DNA of 12,275 bases from Rhodocyclaceae bacterium UBA1310 (GCA_002307175.1 DBTS01000076.1:85591-97865); one strand, 5' to 3'. Counted from the stretch's first letter, positions 1 to 8,245 are shown. The notes: generated by a model not told the origin, from the letters alone. Numbers and translations are program-made.

Positions 1-2571
1 CGCCCGGCGGTGCGCATCCAGGTCAATCCGCGCTCGCTGGCTTCTCTGGGACTCGATCCCGATGACATCCGCACCGTCATCACGAATGCCAACACGAAGC
101 AGGCCAAAGGCAATTTCGATGGCCCTTTGCGCTCCTCGGCGATTGACGCGAACGACCAGCTGAAAACCGTGGACGAGTACCGCAACCTGATTCTGGCCTG
201 GAAAAACGGGGCGCCTGTACGCCTTGGCGATGTTGCTCAAATCGTCGACGGAGCAGAAAACACCAAACTCGCCGCCTGGGCGAATCGCACGCCGGCAATT
301 GTCCTGAACATCCAGCGCCAGCCGGGTGCCAACGTGATCGACACAGTCAATCAGATCAAGGCCATGCTGCCACAGCTGCAGGCCAGCTTGCCCAGCGCCA
401 TCGAACTCAAGCCGCTGACGGACCGCACCGTGACGATCCGGGCATCGGTGGAAGATGTCGGCATCGAGCTGGTGATCGCTGTCGTCCTCGTGGTACTGGT
501 GATCTTCATGTTCCTGCGCAGCGTGCGCGCTACCGTGATTCCGGCCATCGCCGTGCCCCTCTCTCTGGTGGGCACCTTCGGCGTGATGTATCTGACAGGC
601 TTCTCGGTGAACAATCTTACGCTGATGGCATTGACTATCGCCACAGGGTTTGTCGTTGATGACGCAATCGTCATGATCGAAAATGTTTCACGTTTCCTCG
701 AAGCGGGAGACTCTCCGATGCAGGCAGCCCTCAAGGGCTCGCGCCAGATCGGCTTTACGATCATTTCGCTGACGATTTCGCTGATCGCCGTGCTGATCCC
801 GCTACTCTTCATGGGCGATGTGGTGGGGCGCCTGTTCCGTGAGTTCGCCATCACCCTGGCCGTCTCCATTCTGATTTCCGCTGTCGTGTCGCTGACGCTC
901 ACGCCGATGATGTGCGCGCGGCTGCTGCGCCACGTGCCGGATACCGAGCAGGGGCGTTTCTATCATGCCAGCGGAAAGTTCTTTGACAAGGTGATCGCCT
1001 GGTATGGCCGCAGCCTGACCTGGGTGCTCAACCATCAGGCGGCAACCCTGGTGGTGGCGGTCGCCACGCTGGTGCTGACGGTAGTACTGTATATCTGGGT
1101 ACCCAAGGGTTTCTTCCCGGTACAGGATACCGGCGTCATCCAGGGGATCTCGGATGCGACGCAGTCAGTCTCCTTCAGTGCGATGGCAAAACGCCAGCAG
1201 GCGCTTGTCGACGTCCTCCTGCACGACCCGGATGTGGACAGCATCACTTCTTTCATCGGCACCGACGGAACAAATGCCGCCCTCAACAACGGGCGCATGC
1301 TCATCAATCTCAAGCCGCTTGGCCAGCGCTCGGCACGTGCGCCGGCTATTGCCCGGCGGCTGCAGAACGCCGTGGCGCAGGTGCCCGGCATCACCTTGTA
1401 TCTACAGCCGGTGCAGGATCTGACTATTGAGAACCGCGTCAGCCGCACGCAATATCAATACACCCTGCAGACCAGTGACCCCGATGTACTAGGCGAATGG
1501 ATGCCCAAGCTCACGGAACGCCTGCAGAAAGTGCCACAACTCTCGGGGGTGGTCAGCGATTATCAGGATCGTGGCCTGCAGACCTATATCGAGATCGACC
1601 GACAGGCCGCAGCACGCCTGAATGTCACCGTGGCCAATATCGACAGCGTGCTCTACAGTGCCTTCGGACAGCGGCTGGTGTCAACGATCTATACCCAGTC
1701 GAATCAATACCGTGTGGTTCTCGAAGTCCAGCCGCGCTATCAGGCCGGGCCGGAAATGCTCAAGGAGCTTTACGTCCCCACCACGACAAATTCGGTGGTG
1801 CCACTGACCAGCGTGGCACGCGTGGTGGAGAACAACACCCTCCTCGTCATCAACCATCTGGCACAGCTGCCGGCAGGCACGATCTCCTTCAATCTCGCAC
1901 CAAGTGCCTCGCTGGATGAAGCCATCAAAGCCATCCAGGCCGCACAAGCTGAGATCGGCGTACCCCTCTCGGTACGCACCAGCTTCCAGGGCGCAGCCCT
2001 GGCTTTCCAGGATGCCCTGGCGAATGAGCTCTGGCTGATCCTCGCGGCAATCGTCACCATGTATATTGTGCTTGGCGTGCTCTACGAGAGCTACATCCAT
2101 CCGGTGACGATCCTCTCCACCCTGCCCTCGGCGGGCGTGGGTGCGCTGCTGGCGCTAATGATGGTGGGCTCGCAACTCGATGTGATTGCCATCATCGGCA
2201 TCATCCTGCTGATCGGCATCGTCAAGAAGAATGCGATCATGATGATCGACTTCGCACTCGATGCCGAACGCACTGAAGGCAAGAGCCCGCGTGAAGCCAT
2301 CTATCAGGCCTGCCTGCTGCGCCTGAGGCCAATCCTGATGACCACCCTGGCGGCCTTGCTCGGCGCCCTGCCCCTGATGGTGGGCAGCGGCATGGGCAGC
2401 GAACTGCGCCATCCGCTGGGCCTCACCATGGTCGGCGGGCTGATCTTCAGCCAGGTGTTGACGCTCTTCACCACCCCGGTCATCTACCTTGCCTTTGACC
2501 GCCTCAAGCAGTGGCGCCGTACCCCGCAGCCGACAAATGAGCAGACTGCTCCAGGAAGCCGCCCGCAATGA
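1..2571 (+). CDS. mdtB: RND multidrug efflux pump inner-membrane subunit, MdtB/MuxB type (5' partial)
   Basis: This is one of the two different RND transporter subunits that, in MdtBC of E. coli and MuxBC of Pseudomonas, combine in one proton-driven trimer exporting drugs from the periplasm or inner membrane. The reading frame is open from base 1 (Arg-Pro-Ala before the GTG at 10), so the gene begins outside the window. About 856 codons are visible against roughly 1040 in the family, so about 185 N-terminal residues (TM1 and part of the porter domain) are missing. The TM4 proton-relay pair Asp-Asp is at 658-663 (GFVVDDAI) and the TM10 lysine motif GIVKKNA has its Lys-Lys at 2224-2229, so the relay looks intact. 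The phrases GSRQIGFTIISLT and LLFMGDVVGRLFREFAITLA are typical of MdtB rather than AcrB. The stop codon overlaps the next start (ATGA, 2568-2571), which suggests translational coupling with mdtC. The assignment to MdtB rather than another HAE-1 pump rests on resemblance and on the pairing with mdtC. Confidence 0.93.
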   Translation, partial: RPAVRIQVNPRSLASLGLDPDDIRTVITNANTKQAKGNFDGPLRSSAIDANDQLKTVDEYRNLILAWKNGAPVRLGDVAQIVDGAENTKLAAWANRTPAIVLNIQRQPGANVIDTVNQIKAMLPQLQASLPSAIELKPLTDRTVTIRASVEDVGIELVIAVVLVVLVIFMFLRSVRATVIPAIAVPLSLVGTFGVMYLTGFSVNNLTLMALTIATGFVVDDAIVMIENVSRFLEAGDSPMQAALKGSRQIGFTIISLTISLIAVLIPLLFMGDVVGRLFREFAITLAVSILISAVVSLTLTPMMCARLLRHVPDTEQGRFYHASGKFFDKVIAWYGRSLTWVLNHQAATLVVAVATLVLTVVLYIWVPKGFFPVQDTGVIQGISDATQSVSFSAMAKRQQALVDVLLHDPDVDSITSFIGTDGTNAALNNGRMLINLKPLGQRSARAPAIARRLQNAVAQVPGITLYLQPVQDLTIENRVSRTQYQYTLQTSDPDVLGEWMPKLTERLQKVPQLSGVVSDYQDRGLQTYIEIDRQAAARLNVTVANIDSVLYSAFGQRLVSTIYTQSNQYRVVLEVQPRYQAGPEMLKELYVPTTTNSVVPLTSVARVVENNTLLVINHLAQLPAGTISFNLAPSASLDEAIKAIQAAQAEIGVPLSVRTSFQGAALAFQDALANELWLILAAIVTMYIVLGVLYESYIHPVTILSTLPSAGVGALLALMMVGSQLDVIAIIGIILLIGIVKKNAIMMIDFALDAERTEGKSPREAIYQACLLRLRPILMTTLAALLGALPLMVGSGMGSELRHPLGLTMVGGLIFSQVLTLFTTPVIYLAFDRLKQWRRTPQPTNEQTAPGSRPQ
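2553..2570 (+). promoter_or_regulatory. Ribosome binding site and ATGA overlap deciding the mdtC start
   Basis: AGGAAG at 2553-2558 lies nine bases before the ATG at 2568, whose last two bases are the first two of the mdtB stop TGA. The arrangement suits coupled re-initiation. A second ATG at 2598, preceded by AAGGG at 2592-2596 that is too close to be a good site, gives the more typical protein N-terminus, so the start remains open. Confidence 0.6.
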
Positions 2572-5500
2572 CGCGCGATGACGTAAAAGCCAAGGGCATG
2601 GGCATCCTCAGCCTGTGCATCCACCGGCCGGTCGCCACCACGCTGCTGACGCTGGCGATTGCACTGGCGGGATTCGTGGCATTCCGCCTGCTGCCCGTCT
2701 CGCCGCTGCCACAGGTGGACTATCCGACGATCTCGGTATCGGTCTCGCTCGCCGGCGCTGCGCCAGAAACCATGGCCTCTACCGTGGCAACGCCGCTGGA
2801 ACGGGCACTGGAGCACATCTCAGGCGTCACCGAGATCACCTCGAGCAGTTCGCTCGGCAGTACCCGCATCACCCTCCAGTTTGATCTGGATCGCGACATC
2901 AACGGCGCCGCACGCGATGTGCAGGCAGCCATCAACGCGGCACGCGCCAACCTGCCGACGATGCCTCGCAACCCCACGTATCGCAAGGTCAACCCGGCTG
3001 ACGCACCGGTCATGCTGATCGCGCTCACCTCCGAGACCATGACGCGCGGCCAGATGTACGACGTGGCCTCCACCCTGCTCGCGCAGAGCCTGTTGCAGAT
3101 CAAGGGCGTGGGGGATGTTTCGGTTTCCGGCAGTTCGCTGCCGGCAGTCCGCGTGGAGATCAATCCGCAGCAACTCACAAAATATGGTATCGGCCTGGAA
3201 GACATCCGCACTGCCATCACCAATGCCAACGTCAATCGCCCGAAAGGTTTCCTGGAACTCGATGACCGGCACTGGCAGATCCTCGCCAACGACCAGCTCA
3301 TCAAGGCTGCAGACTATCAGCCACTGATCATCCGTTATGCCAATGACGCCCCGGTGCGCCTCTCGGATGTCGCAAGCGTCGTCGATTCTGTTCAGGACGT
3401 GCGCAATGCGGGCTCTTCGGATGGACAACCGGCGGTGATTCTGGTGATCTCCCGCGAGCCGGGCGCCAACATCATCGAAACCGTGGATCGCATCCGCGCG
3501 CTGTTGCCGCAGCTGCAGGCACAGATTCCGGCATCCATGAAGCTCACCGTGGCGATGGACCGCTCACCGACAATCCGCGCCTCGCTCGACGAAGTCGAAC
3601 GCTCACTGATCCTCTCGGTACTGCTGGTGATCGGCGTGGTCATCCTCTTCCTGCGCAACGGGCGGGCTTCGCTGGTGCCGGCGGTGGTCGTCCCGGTTTC
3701 GCTGATCGGCTCGTTCTCGGCGATGTACCTGTGCGGCTTCAGCCTCAACAATCTGTCGCTGATGGCCCTGACCATCGCCACGGGTTTTGTTGTTGATGAC
3801 GCCATTGTGGTCATGGAAAACATCCACCGCCACATGGAGCGTGGGTTGTCTGCTGTTTCAGCGGCAATCGAAGGCGTAAGGGAAGTGGGTTTCACGGTGC
3901 TCTCGATGAGCCTGTCGCTGATCGCCGTATTCATTCCGATTCTGCTGCTGGGCGGCATTCTTGGACGCCTCTTCCGTGAATTTGCCATCACCCTGTCGGT
4001 CTCCATCGGCATCTCGCTGCTGATCTCGCTGACGACCACCCCGATGATGTGCGCACACCTGATGCGCACGCCCCTCAGGGAGAATGCCGAAAACGCCTCT
4101 GGTGGCATCCTCCGGCGTCTCGGGGATCTCAGCAAGCGTGGCATGGACAGCCTGCTCGGCATCTACATGCGCAGCCTTGCCTGGGCCCTGCGCCACACCA
4201 TCTGGATGATGCTGATCCTGGCCGCTACGGTATGCCTGAACGTCTACCTGTATTCGGTCGTGCCCAAAGGTTTCTTTCCGCAACAAGACACCGGTCGCAT
4301 CAATGGTTACATCCAGGGCGACCAGGCCATCTCCTTCCGGGCCATGCAGGTAAAACTGGCGGATTTCATCAATATCACCCGCGGCGATCCGGCTGTAGAC
4401 AGCGTTACCGGGTTCACCGGGGGATCGCGCGTCAACAGCGGTTCGATGTTCCTCTCCCTCAAGCCGCTTTCAGAACGCAAGGAGTCTGCCGACCAGGTCA
4501 TCGACCGCCTCCGCGAGAAGCTCAATCACGAAGCCGGCGCACGGCTCTACCTGCAATCGGTGCAGGATATCCGTATCGGTGGCCGGCAAAGCAATTCGCA
4601 GTATCAGTACACGCTGCAGAGCGACGACCTGGATGCCCTGCGCGAGTGGGAGCCGAAGATCCGCCTGGCCTTTTCGAATCTGCCGGAACTGCAGGACGTC
4701 AACACCGACCAGTATGACAAAGGTCTGCAAACCACCATCGTCGTGGATCGCGACGCCGCTGCGCGCCTGGGCCTGTCGTCGAAAGCTGTGGATGCGGCCC
4801 TTGCCGACTCTTTCTCGCAGCGCCAGGCTGCCACCATCTACCGGCCACTCAACCAGTATCAAGTGGTCATGGAGGTGGCGCCACAATTTCGTGAGGGGCC
4901 GAATGCGCTGGATCAGATGGTCTTGATCAATTCCAGCGGTCTTGCGATTCCGTTCTCCGCATTTGCGCACTATGAACCAACGTTTACCTCGCTCGGCGTC
5001 AGCCACCAGAGTGGTTTTGCAGCCTCGACCATTTCCTTCAACCTGACCACCGGGGTCTCGATGTCGGAAGCCACAGTGGCCATCAATACCGCATTGCGCC
5101 AGATCGGCGTGCCAAGCGTGCTGCATGGCAGTTTCCAGGGTTCAGCCGGGGCTTTCGAAAGCACCGCAGGTAACCTGTTGCTGCTGATCCTCGCCGCCGT
5201 GGTGGCCATGTATATTGTGCTCGGCATCCTCTACGAGAGCTACGTCCATCCGCTGACGATCCTGTCCACGCTGCCGTCAGCCGGCGTCGGCGCACTGCTG
5301 GCACTGCTTGTCTGCAAGACCGATTTCACGATCATCGCCTTCATCGGGGTACTGCTGCTGATTGGCATCGTCAAGAAAAACGCCATCATGATGATTGATT
5401 TTGCCTTGGTGGCCGAACGTCAGGGTGGCATGTCTGCACGGGATGCCATCTTTCATGCCTGCCAGCTGCGCTTCCGCCCGATCATGATGACCACGATGTC

Positions 5501-5726
5501 GGCAATCCTCGGCGCACTGCCGCTTGCCATCGGGCATGGCGACGGTGCCGAGCTGCGCCAGCCTCTTGGCATTTCCATCATCGGGGGGCTGATTTTCAGC
5601 CAGATACTCACGCTCTATACCACCCCGGTTGTCTATCTCTACCTCGACCGCTTCGCGCAGTGGGCCAGAGGCGTGTTCCATCGCCGCGTGCTGCCCGCAG
5701 CGGAATCAAGCAAGGAATCCACATGA
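2568..5726 (+). CDS. mdtC: RND multidrug efflux pump inner-membrane subunit, MdtC/MuxC type
   Basis: This is the complete second RND subunit, partner of the upstream MdtB in a predicted heterotrimer. The start shown gives 1052 residues and overlaps the mdtB stop (ATGA), with AGGAAG at 2553-2558 as ribosome binding site. An in-frame ATG at 2598 (MGILSLCIHRPVA) gives 1042 residues and matches the usual N-terminus of the family (MdtC is about 1025), so it is a real alternative. The N-terminal region IHRPVATTLLTLAIALAGF is TM1. The porter domain carries the typical RDINGAARDVQAAINAA and SSLPAVR stretches. TM4 has the proton-relay Asp410-Asp411 (3795-3800) and TM10 has Lys936-Lys937 (5373-5378), numbered from 2568. 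The length and both motifs are normal, with no frameshift. The stop overlaps the start of the outer-membrane channel gene (5723-5726), so the three genes form one translationally linked operon. Work on E. coli MdtBC suggests the two subunits are not equivalent in proton coupling and substrate binding; which does what here cannot be read from sequence. Confidence 0.95.
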   Translation: MTRDDVKAKGMGILSLCIHRPVATTLLTLAIALAGFVAFRLLPVSPLPQVDYPTISVSVSLAGAAPETMASTVATPLERALEHISGVTEITSSSSLGSTRITLQFDLDRDINGAARDVQAAINAARANLPTMPRNPTYRKVNPADAPVMLIALTSETMTRGQMYDVASTLLAQSLLQIKGVGDVSVSGSSLPAVRVEINPQQLTKYGIGLEDIRTAITNANVNRPKGFLELDDRHWQILANDQLIKAADYQPLIIRYANDAPVRLSDVASVVDSVQDVRNAGSSDGQPAVILVISREPGANIIETVDRIRALLPQLQAQIPASMKLTVAMDRSPTIRASLDEVERSLILSVLLVIGVVILFLRNGRASLVPAVVVPVSLIGSFSAMYLCGFSLNNLSLMALTIATGFVVDDAIVVMENIHRHMERGLSAVSAAIEGVREVGFTVLSMSLSLIAVFIPILLLGGILGRLFREFAITLSVSIGISLLISLTTTPMMCAHLMRTPLRENAENASGGILRRLGDLSKRGMDSLLGIYMRSLAWALRHTIWMMLILAATVCLNVYLYSVVPKGFFPQQDTGRINGYIQGDQAISFRAMQVKLADFINITRGDPAVDSVTGFTGGSRVNSGSMFLSLKPLSERKESADQVIDRLREKLNHEAGARLYLQSVQDIRIGGRQSNSQYQYTLQSDDLDALREWEPKIRLAFSNLPELQDVNTDQYDKGLQTTIVVDRDAAARLGLSSKAVDAALADSFSQRQAATIYRPLNQYQVVMEVAPQFREGPNALDQMVLINSSGLAIPFSAFAHYEPTFTSLGVSHQSGFAASTISFNLTTGVSMSEATVAINTALRQIGVPSVLHGSFQGSAGAFESTAGNLLLLILAAVVAMYIVLGILYESYVHPLTILSTLPSAGVGALLALLVCKTDFTIIAFIGVLLLIGIVKKNAIMMIDFALVAERQGGMSARDAIFHACQLRFRPIMMTTMSAILGALPLAIGHGDGAELRQPLGISIIGGLIFSQILTLYTTPVVYLYLDRFAQWARGVFHRRVLPAAESSKEST

Positions 5727-7147
5727 TTCACAAGATCCGTCTTGCCAGACTGCGTGTGCTCTCCGCGCTGTGCATCCTGGGCAGCCTGACAGCCTGTTCG
5801 GTAGGACCCGATTACGCACGCCCGGACGTGGATGTTCCGCAGGCCTACAAGGAAACCGGCAACTGGAAGCCGGCGGAGCCGGCTGACGCAAGCAGCCGTG
5901 GCAAATGGTGGGAAATCTATGGCGATACCACACTGAACGATCTGATCGAGCAGGCAAACGCCCGCAACCAGAATATTCAGGCTGAACTCGCCACTTACCG
6001 GCAGGCCCAGGCTGCCGCGCAGGCTGCGCGGGCGGGTTTCCTGCCAACGCTGGATGCCTCGGCTGGCGCCAGCCGCAGCCGCTCCGGCAGCAAAGTCGGC
6101 AACAGCTTCAATCTGGGTCTGGATGCCAGCTGGGAAGCTGATCTGTGGGGCAAGGTGGCACGTGATGTGGAAGCCAGCGAGGCCACCATGCAGGCCGATG
6201 CGGCAACAGCGGCTGCCACGCGCCTGAGCACGCAGGCCAGCCTCGCCCAGGATTACTTCCAGCTGCGCGTGACGGATGCAACCATCGTTTTGCAGAAGGA
6301 AACCGTTGCCAACTACGAACGGGCCCTGCAGATCACCCGGAACCAGCTGGCCGTGGGGATCGTGACGCGCGCCGATGTAGCTTCTGCACAGACCCAACTG
6401 AAGAGCACCCAGGCGGCGCTGATTGATCTTGGTGTCACCCGGGCACAGCTTGAACACGCCATCGCGATTCTGATCGGCAAGGCACCCGCCAGTTTCAGCC
6501 TGCCGGCCTCCACCTCTCCGGAGTATGCCGCCAATCTGCCTGAACTCCCTGCAGAGCTGCCCTCGGCCCTGCTTGAGCGCCGCCCCGACGTGGCCGCAGC
6601 AGAGCGCAAGGTGGCCGCTGCCAATGCCCAGATCGGAGTTGCCCAGGCGGCTTTCTATCCCAGCCTTGGACTGAGCACTTCCGGCGGTTATCAGAGCAGC
6701 CGGCTCGGCGATCTCTTTGATGTGCCTGGCCGAGTATGGTCACTCGGTGCCTCGCTGGCCGGATCTCTCTACGATGGAGGCCTGCGCCGCGCCCAGAAAC
6801 AGGAGGCCATCGCCAATTACGATGCCACGGTCGCCCAGTACCGCCAGACCGTGCTCGGCGCTTTTCAGGATGTGGAGGACAATCTGGTGGCCCTGCAGCT
6901 GTTGGCGGATGAAGCCAGGGTACAGGACGAAGCCGTGCAGGCTGCACTGGAAGCCCAGCGTCTGGCAATGGATCAGTACAAGGCAGGAACAGCGGTGTAT
7001 TCGAGCGTGATCGTGGCGCAGGCCTCTGCCAACAGCGCGCAGCGAACCGCCATGACCCTGCTCGGCAGGCGCTATTCGGCGCACGTTCTGCTGATCAAGG
7101 CGCTTGGCGGGGATTGGCTACCTGGGCAGGCCGCTACAGTCCCCTAG
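5723..7147 (+). CDS. Outer-membrane efflux lipoprotein, NodT/OprM family (OpmB-like)
   Basis: This is a TolC-like trimeric channel that would carry drugs from the upstream MdtBC-type pump across the outer membrane. The ATG at 5723 overlaps the mdtC stop and has AAGGA at 5712-5716 as ribosome binding site. A longer frame from 5660 lies inside mdtC, lacks a reason to be used, and would bury the signal peptide. The protein has 474 residues. Residues 1-24 are a lipoprotein signal peptide (RLARLR, then a hydrophobic core) ending in LTAC with Cys25. Ser at +2 favours outer-membrane sorting, and the mature start CSVGPDYARP is the classic opening of this family. Two outer-membrane efflux repeats follow, roughly residues 65-250 and 275-465. 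Family marks are SWEADLWGK (136-144), LLERRPDVAAAERK (283-296) and FYPSLGLS (311-318). The order RND-RND-channel matches muxB-muxC-opmB of Pseudomonas, whereas E. coli mdtABC relies on an unlinked TolC. OpmB is the nearest named relative I can suggest, so no symbol is given. Confidence 0.93.
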   Translation: MIHKIRLARLRVLSALCILGSLTACSVGPDYARPDVDVPQAYKETGNWKPAEPADASSRGKWWEIYGDTTLNDLIEQANARNQNIQAELATYRQAQAAAQAARAGFLPTLDASAGASRSRSGSKVGNSFNLGLDASWEADLWGKVARDVEASEATMQADAATAAATRLSTQASLAQDYFQLRVTDATIVLQKETVANYERALQITRNQLAVGIVTRADVASAQTQLKSTQAALIDLGVTRAQLEHAIAILIGKAPASFSLPASTSPEYAANLPELPAELPSALLERRPDVAAAERKVAAANAQIGVAQAAFYPSLGLSTSGGYQSSRLGDLFDVPGRVWSLGASLAGSLYDGGLRRAQKQEAIANYDATVAQYRQTVLGAFQDVEDNLVALQLLADEARVQDEAVQAALEAQRLAMDQYKAGTAVYSSVIVAQASANSAQRTAMTLLGRRYSAHVLLIKALGGDWLPGQAATVP

Positions 7148-7171
7148 CAGCGGCCCTTGTGTGCAGGATGA

Positions 7172-8089
7172 TCAGCCGCGTACCGGCGTCACACCCGGCA
7201 AGCGGCTGTCGAGAATTGCGCCGCGCAGCAGGTCGATCACCTTGGTGCGCGGATACGTAACACGCCAGGCAATCGCCACGCGGCGGCTCGGTTCAGGCGC
7301 GGCAAACGGCTTGACTGCTACGAGCTTCTGGTTTTCGCTCAAAGGATCTGCGGCTGAGCTAGGCAGCACAGTCACCCCCAGACCGGTGGCCACCATGTGG
7401 CGGATGGTTTCCAGGGAAGAGCCTTCCATCGTCTTCTGCAGGCCTGTGCCATGCGCGCAGCGCGGGCAGGCTTCCAGCACCTGATCGCGGAAGCAGTTGC
7501 CGGCACCCAGCAACAGCAGCGGCTCTTCCTGCAGGAGGGCCGAGGAAATCTCCTTCTCCTTGACCCATTCGTGGCTGGCTGGCAACACCACGCGGAAAGG
7601 CTCGTCGTAGACGGCCTGGGCGACAATGCCGGGCTCGGTGAAGGGCAGCGCCAGGATTGCCACGTCGATCTCGCCTTTTTTGAGCAGATCGGAAAGGCGG
7701 TGGGTATAGTTTTCCTGGATGATCAGGGGCATGCGCGGGGCGCGCTCGGCCAGCAGCGGGATCAGTGCAGGCAGCAGATAGGGGGCAATCGTATAGATGA
7801 CCCCGATGCGCAGCGGCCCGCTCATGGCATCACGCCCAGCTTCGGCCAGATCACGGATCTGGCTGGCTTCCAGCAGCACGCGCTCGGCCTGATCGACGAT
7901 CTGGCGGCCAATCTCGGTCACCTTGACGTCAACCGCACTGCGCTCGAAGAGGAGGATGCCCAATTGCTCTTCAAGCTTCTTGACCGCTACGGAAAGTGTC
8001 GGCTGACTGACGTGGCACTTTTCGGCAGCACGTCCGAAATGGCGCTCCTGCGCCAGAGCCACGATATAACGCAGATCGGTGAGAGTCAT
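7172..8089 (-). CDS. oxyR: OxyR, LysR-type hydrogen-peroxide-sensing regulator
   Basis: OxyR senses hydrogen peroxide through a reversible disulfide and then activates antioxidant genes such as catalase and alkyl hydroperoxide reductase. The ATG at 8089 gives MTLTDLRYIVALA and exactly 305 residues, the length of E. coli OxyR; a GTG 13 codons upstream (8128) is rejected because it adds a non-family extension. The winged helix-turn-helix is at about residues 18-41 (FGRAAEKCHVSQPTLSVA). The LysR substrate-binding domain fills residues 90-300. The sensing motif GNCFRDQVLEAC holds Cys199 and Cys208 at the same numbers as in E. coli, so redox sensing is very likely intact. A further Cys211 makes a C-P-R-C group, and Cys25 lies in the DNA-binding domain. 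The only Shine-Dalgarno-like sequence is a weak GGGA nine bases upstream of the ATG. The gene ends 24 bases from the end of the efflux operon, head-on, and is divergent from the degQ-like protease gene, with a shared 275-base regulatory region. Confidence 0.96.
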   Translation of the reverse strand: MTLTDLRYIVALAQERHFGRAAEKCHVSQPTLSVAVKKLEEQLGILLFERSAVDVKVTEIGRQIVDQAERVLLEASQIRDLAEAGRDAMSGPLRIGVIYTIAPYLLPALIPLLAERAPRMPLIIQENYTHRLSDLLKKGEIDVAILALPFTEPGIVAQAVYDEPFRVVLPASHEWVKEKEISSALLQEEPLLLLGAGNCFRDQVLEACPRCAHGTGLQKTMEGSSLETIRHMVATGLGVTVLPSSAADPLSENQKLVAVKPFAAPEPSRRVAIAWRVTYPRTKVIDLLRGAILDSRLPGVTPVRG

Positions 8090-8143
8090 GACATTGTCCC
8101 AGCCATCACAATCCGGGCACAAGCGCACGGATAGGTTTAAGTA

Positions 8144-8149
8144 ATTATA
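8144..8149 (-). promoter_or_regulatory. Putative oxyR promoter -10 element
   Basis: The minus strand reads a perfect TATAAT here, about 55 bases upstream of the oxyR ATG, giving an expected leader of roughly 48 bases. At 16-19 bases upstream there is only an A-rich stretch (best match CAAAAA or TCAAAA) and no good -35. The promoter is therefore probably weak or activator-dependent. An alternative is TTGACT (minus strand, 8151-8156) paired with TATCCG (8128-8133) at 17 bases. Confidence 0.5.
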
Positions 8150-8151
8150 CA

Positions 8152-8175
8152 GTCAAAAAAGGATAGTTTTTTGAC
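8152..8175. promoter_or_regulatory. Perfect 9-bp inverted repeat in the oxyR/degQ divergent region
   Basis: The arms GTCAAAAAA (8152-8160) and TTTTTTGAC (8167-8175) are exact reverse complements around a 6-base centre GGATAG. The repeat lies immediately upstream of the oxyR -10, covering the -12 to -35 zone, where a bound regulator could repress or control oxyR. The nearby ATAG at 8131-8134 and the ATAG in the repeat centre (8163-8166) resemble OxyR half-sites but are 32 bases apart rather than the 22 expected for the E. coli ATAG/CTAT pattern. An operator is inferred; a transcription terminator is unlikely between divergent promoters. Confidence 0.5.
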
Positions 8176-8189
8176 GAAAATCTGACGAA
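8172..8189 (+). repeat. Direct repeat TGACGAA x2, 11-bp period
   Basis: TGACGAA occurs at 8172-8178 and again at 8183-8189, one helical turn apart, and the first copy overlaps the right arm of the inverted repeat at 8152-8175. Tandem half-sites with this period are typical of activators that bind one face of DNA, but no specific regulator can be named. Confidence 0.4.
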
Positions 8190-8216
8190 TCCTGGTCAGT
8201 CTCCATTCTGCAGGAC

Positions 8217-8245
8217 TTGAAGCTGGCAGATCCAGCCCATATTTT
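8217..8245 (+). promoter_or_regulatory. Possible sigma-70-type promoter upstream of the degQ-like gene
   Basis: TTGAAG (8217-8222) and TATTTT (8240-8245) are separated by 17 bases; each matches four of six consensus bases. Transcription would start near 8252 and leave a leader of a little over 110 bases. The match is moderate and could arise by chance. Confidence 0.35.

Noticed and set aside
351..902. Long minus-strand open frames inside mdtB and mdtC (for example 351-902, 3392-4162)
   Set aside because: They are antisense shadows of GC-rich coding DNA with biased composition and no domain likeness.
2041..2105. Near-identical stretch in mdtB and mdtC (2059-2130 versus 5209-5280), possible gene conversion
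   Set aside because: The shared bases encode a strongly conserved RND membrane segment (MYIVLG, LYESY, HP, TILSTLPSAGVGALLAL), so common ancestry and selection explain them.
5660..5722. Upstream 21-codon extension of the outer-membrane channel gene
   Set aside because: It lies inside mdtC, would hide the lipoprotein signal peptide, and the ATG at 5723 has a ribosome binding site and ATGA coupling.
7150..7179. GCGGC/GCCGC hairpin across the mdt-oxyR gap as a bidirectional terminator
   Set aside because: Only five base pairs with a 20-base loop and no T-run on either strand.
8090..8128. GTG-started 13-residue extension of OxyR
   Set aside because: The ATG at 8089 gives the exact family length and numbering (Cys199, Cys208), and the extension has no family counterpart.
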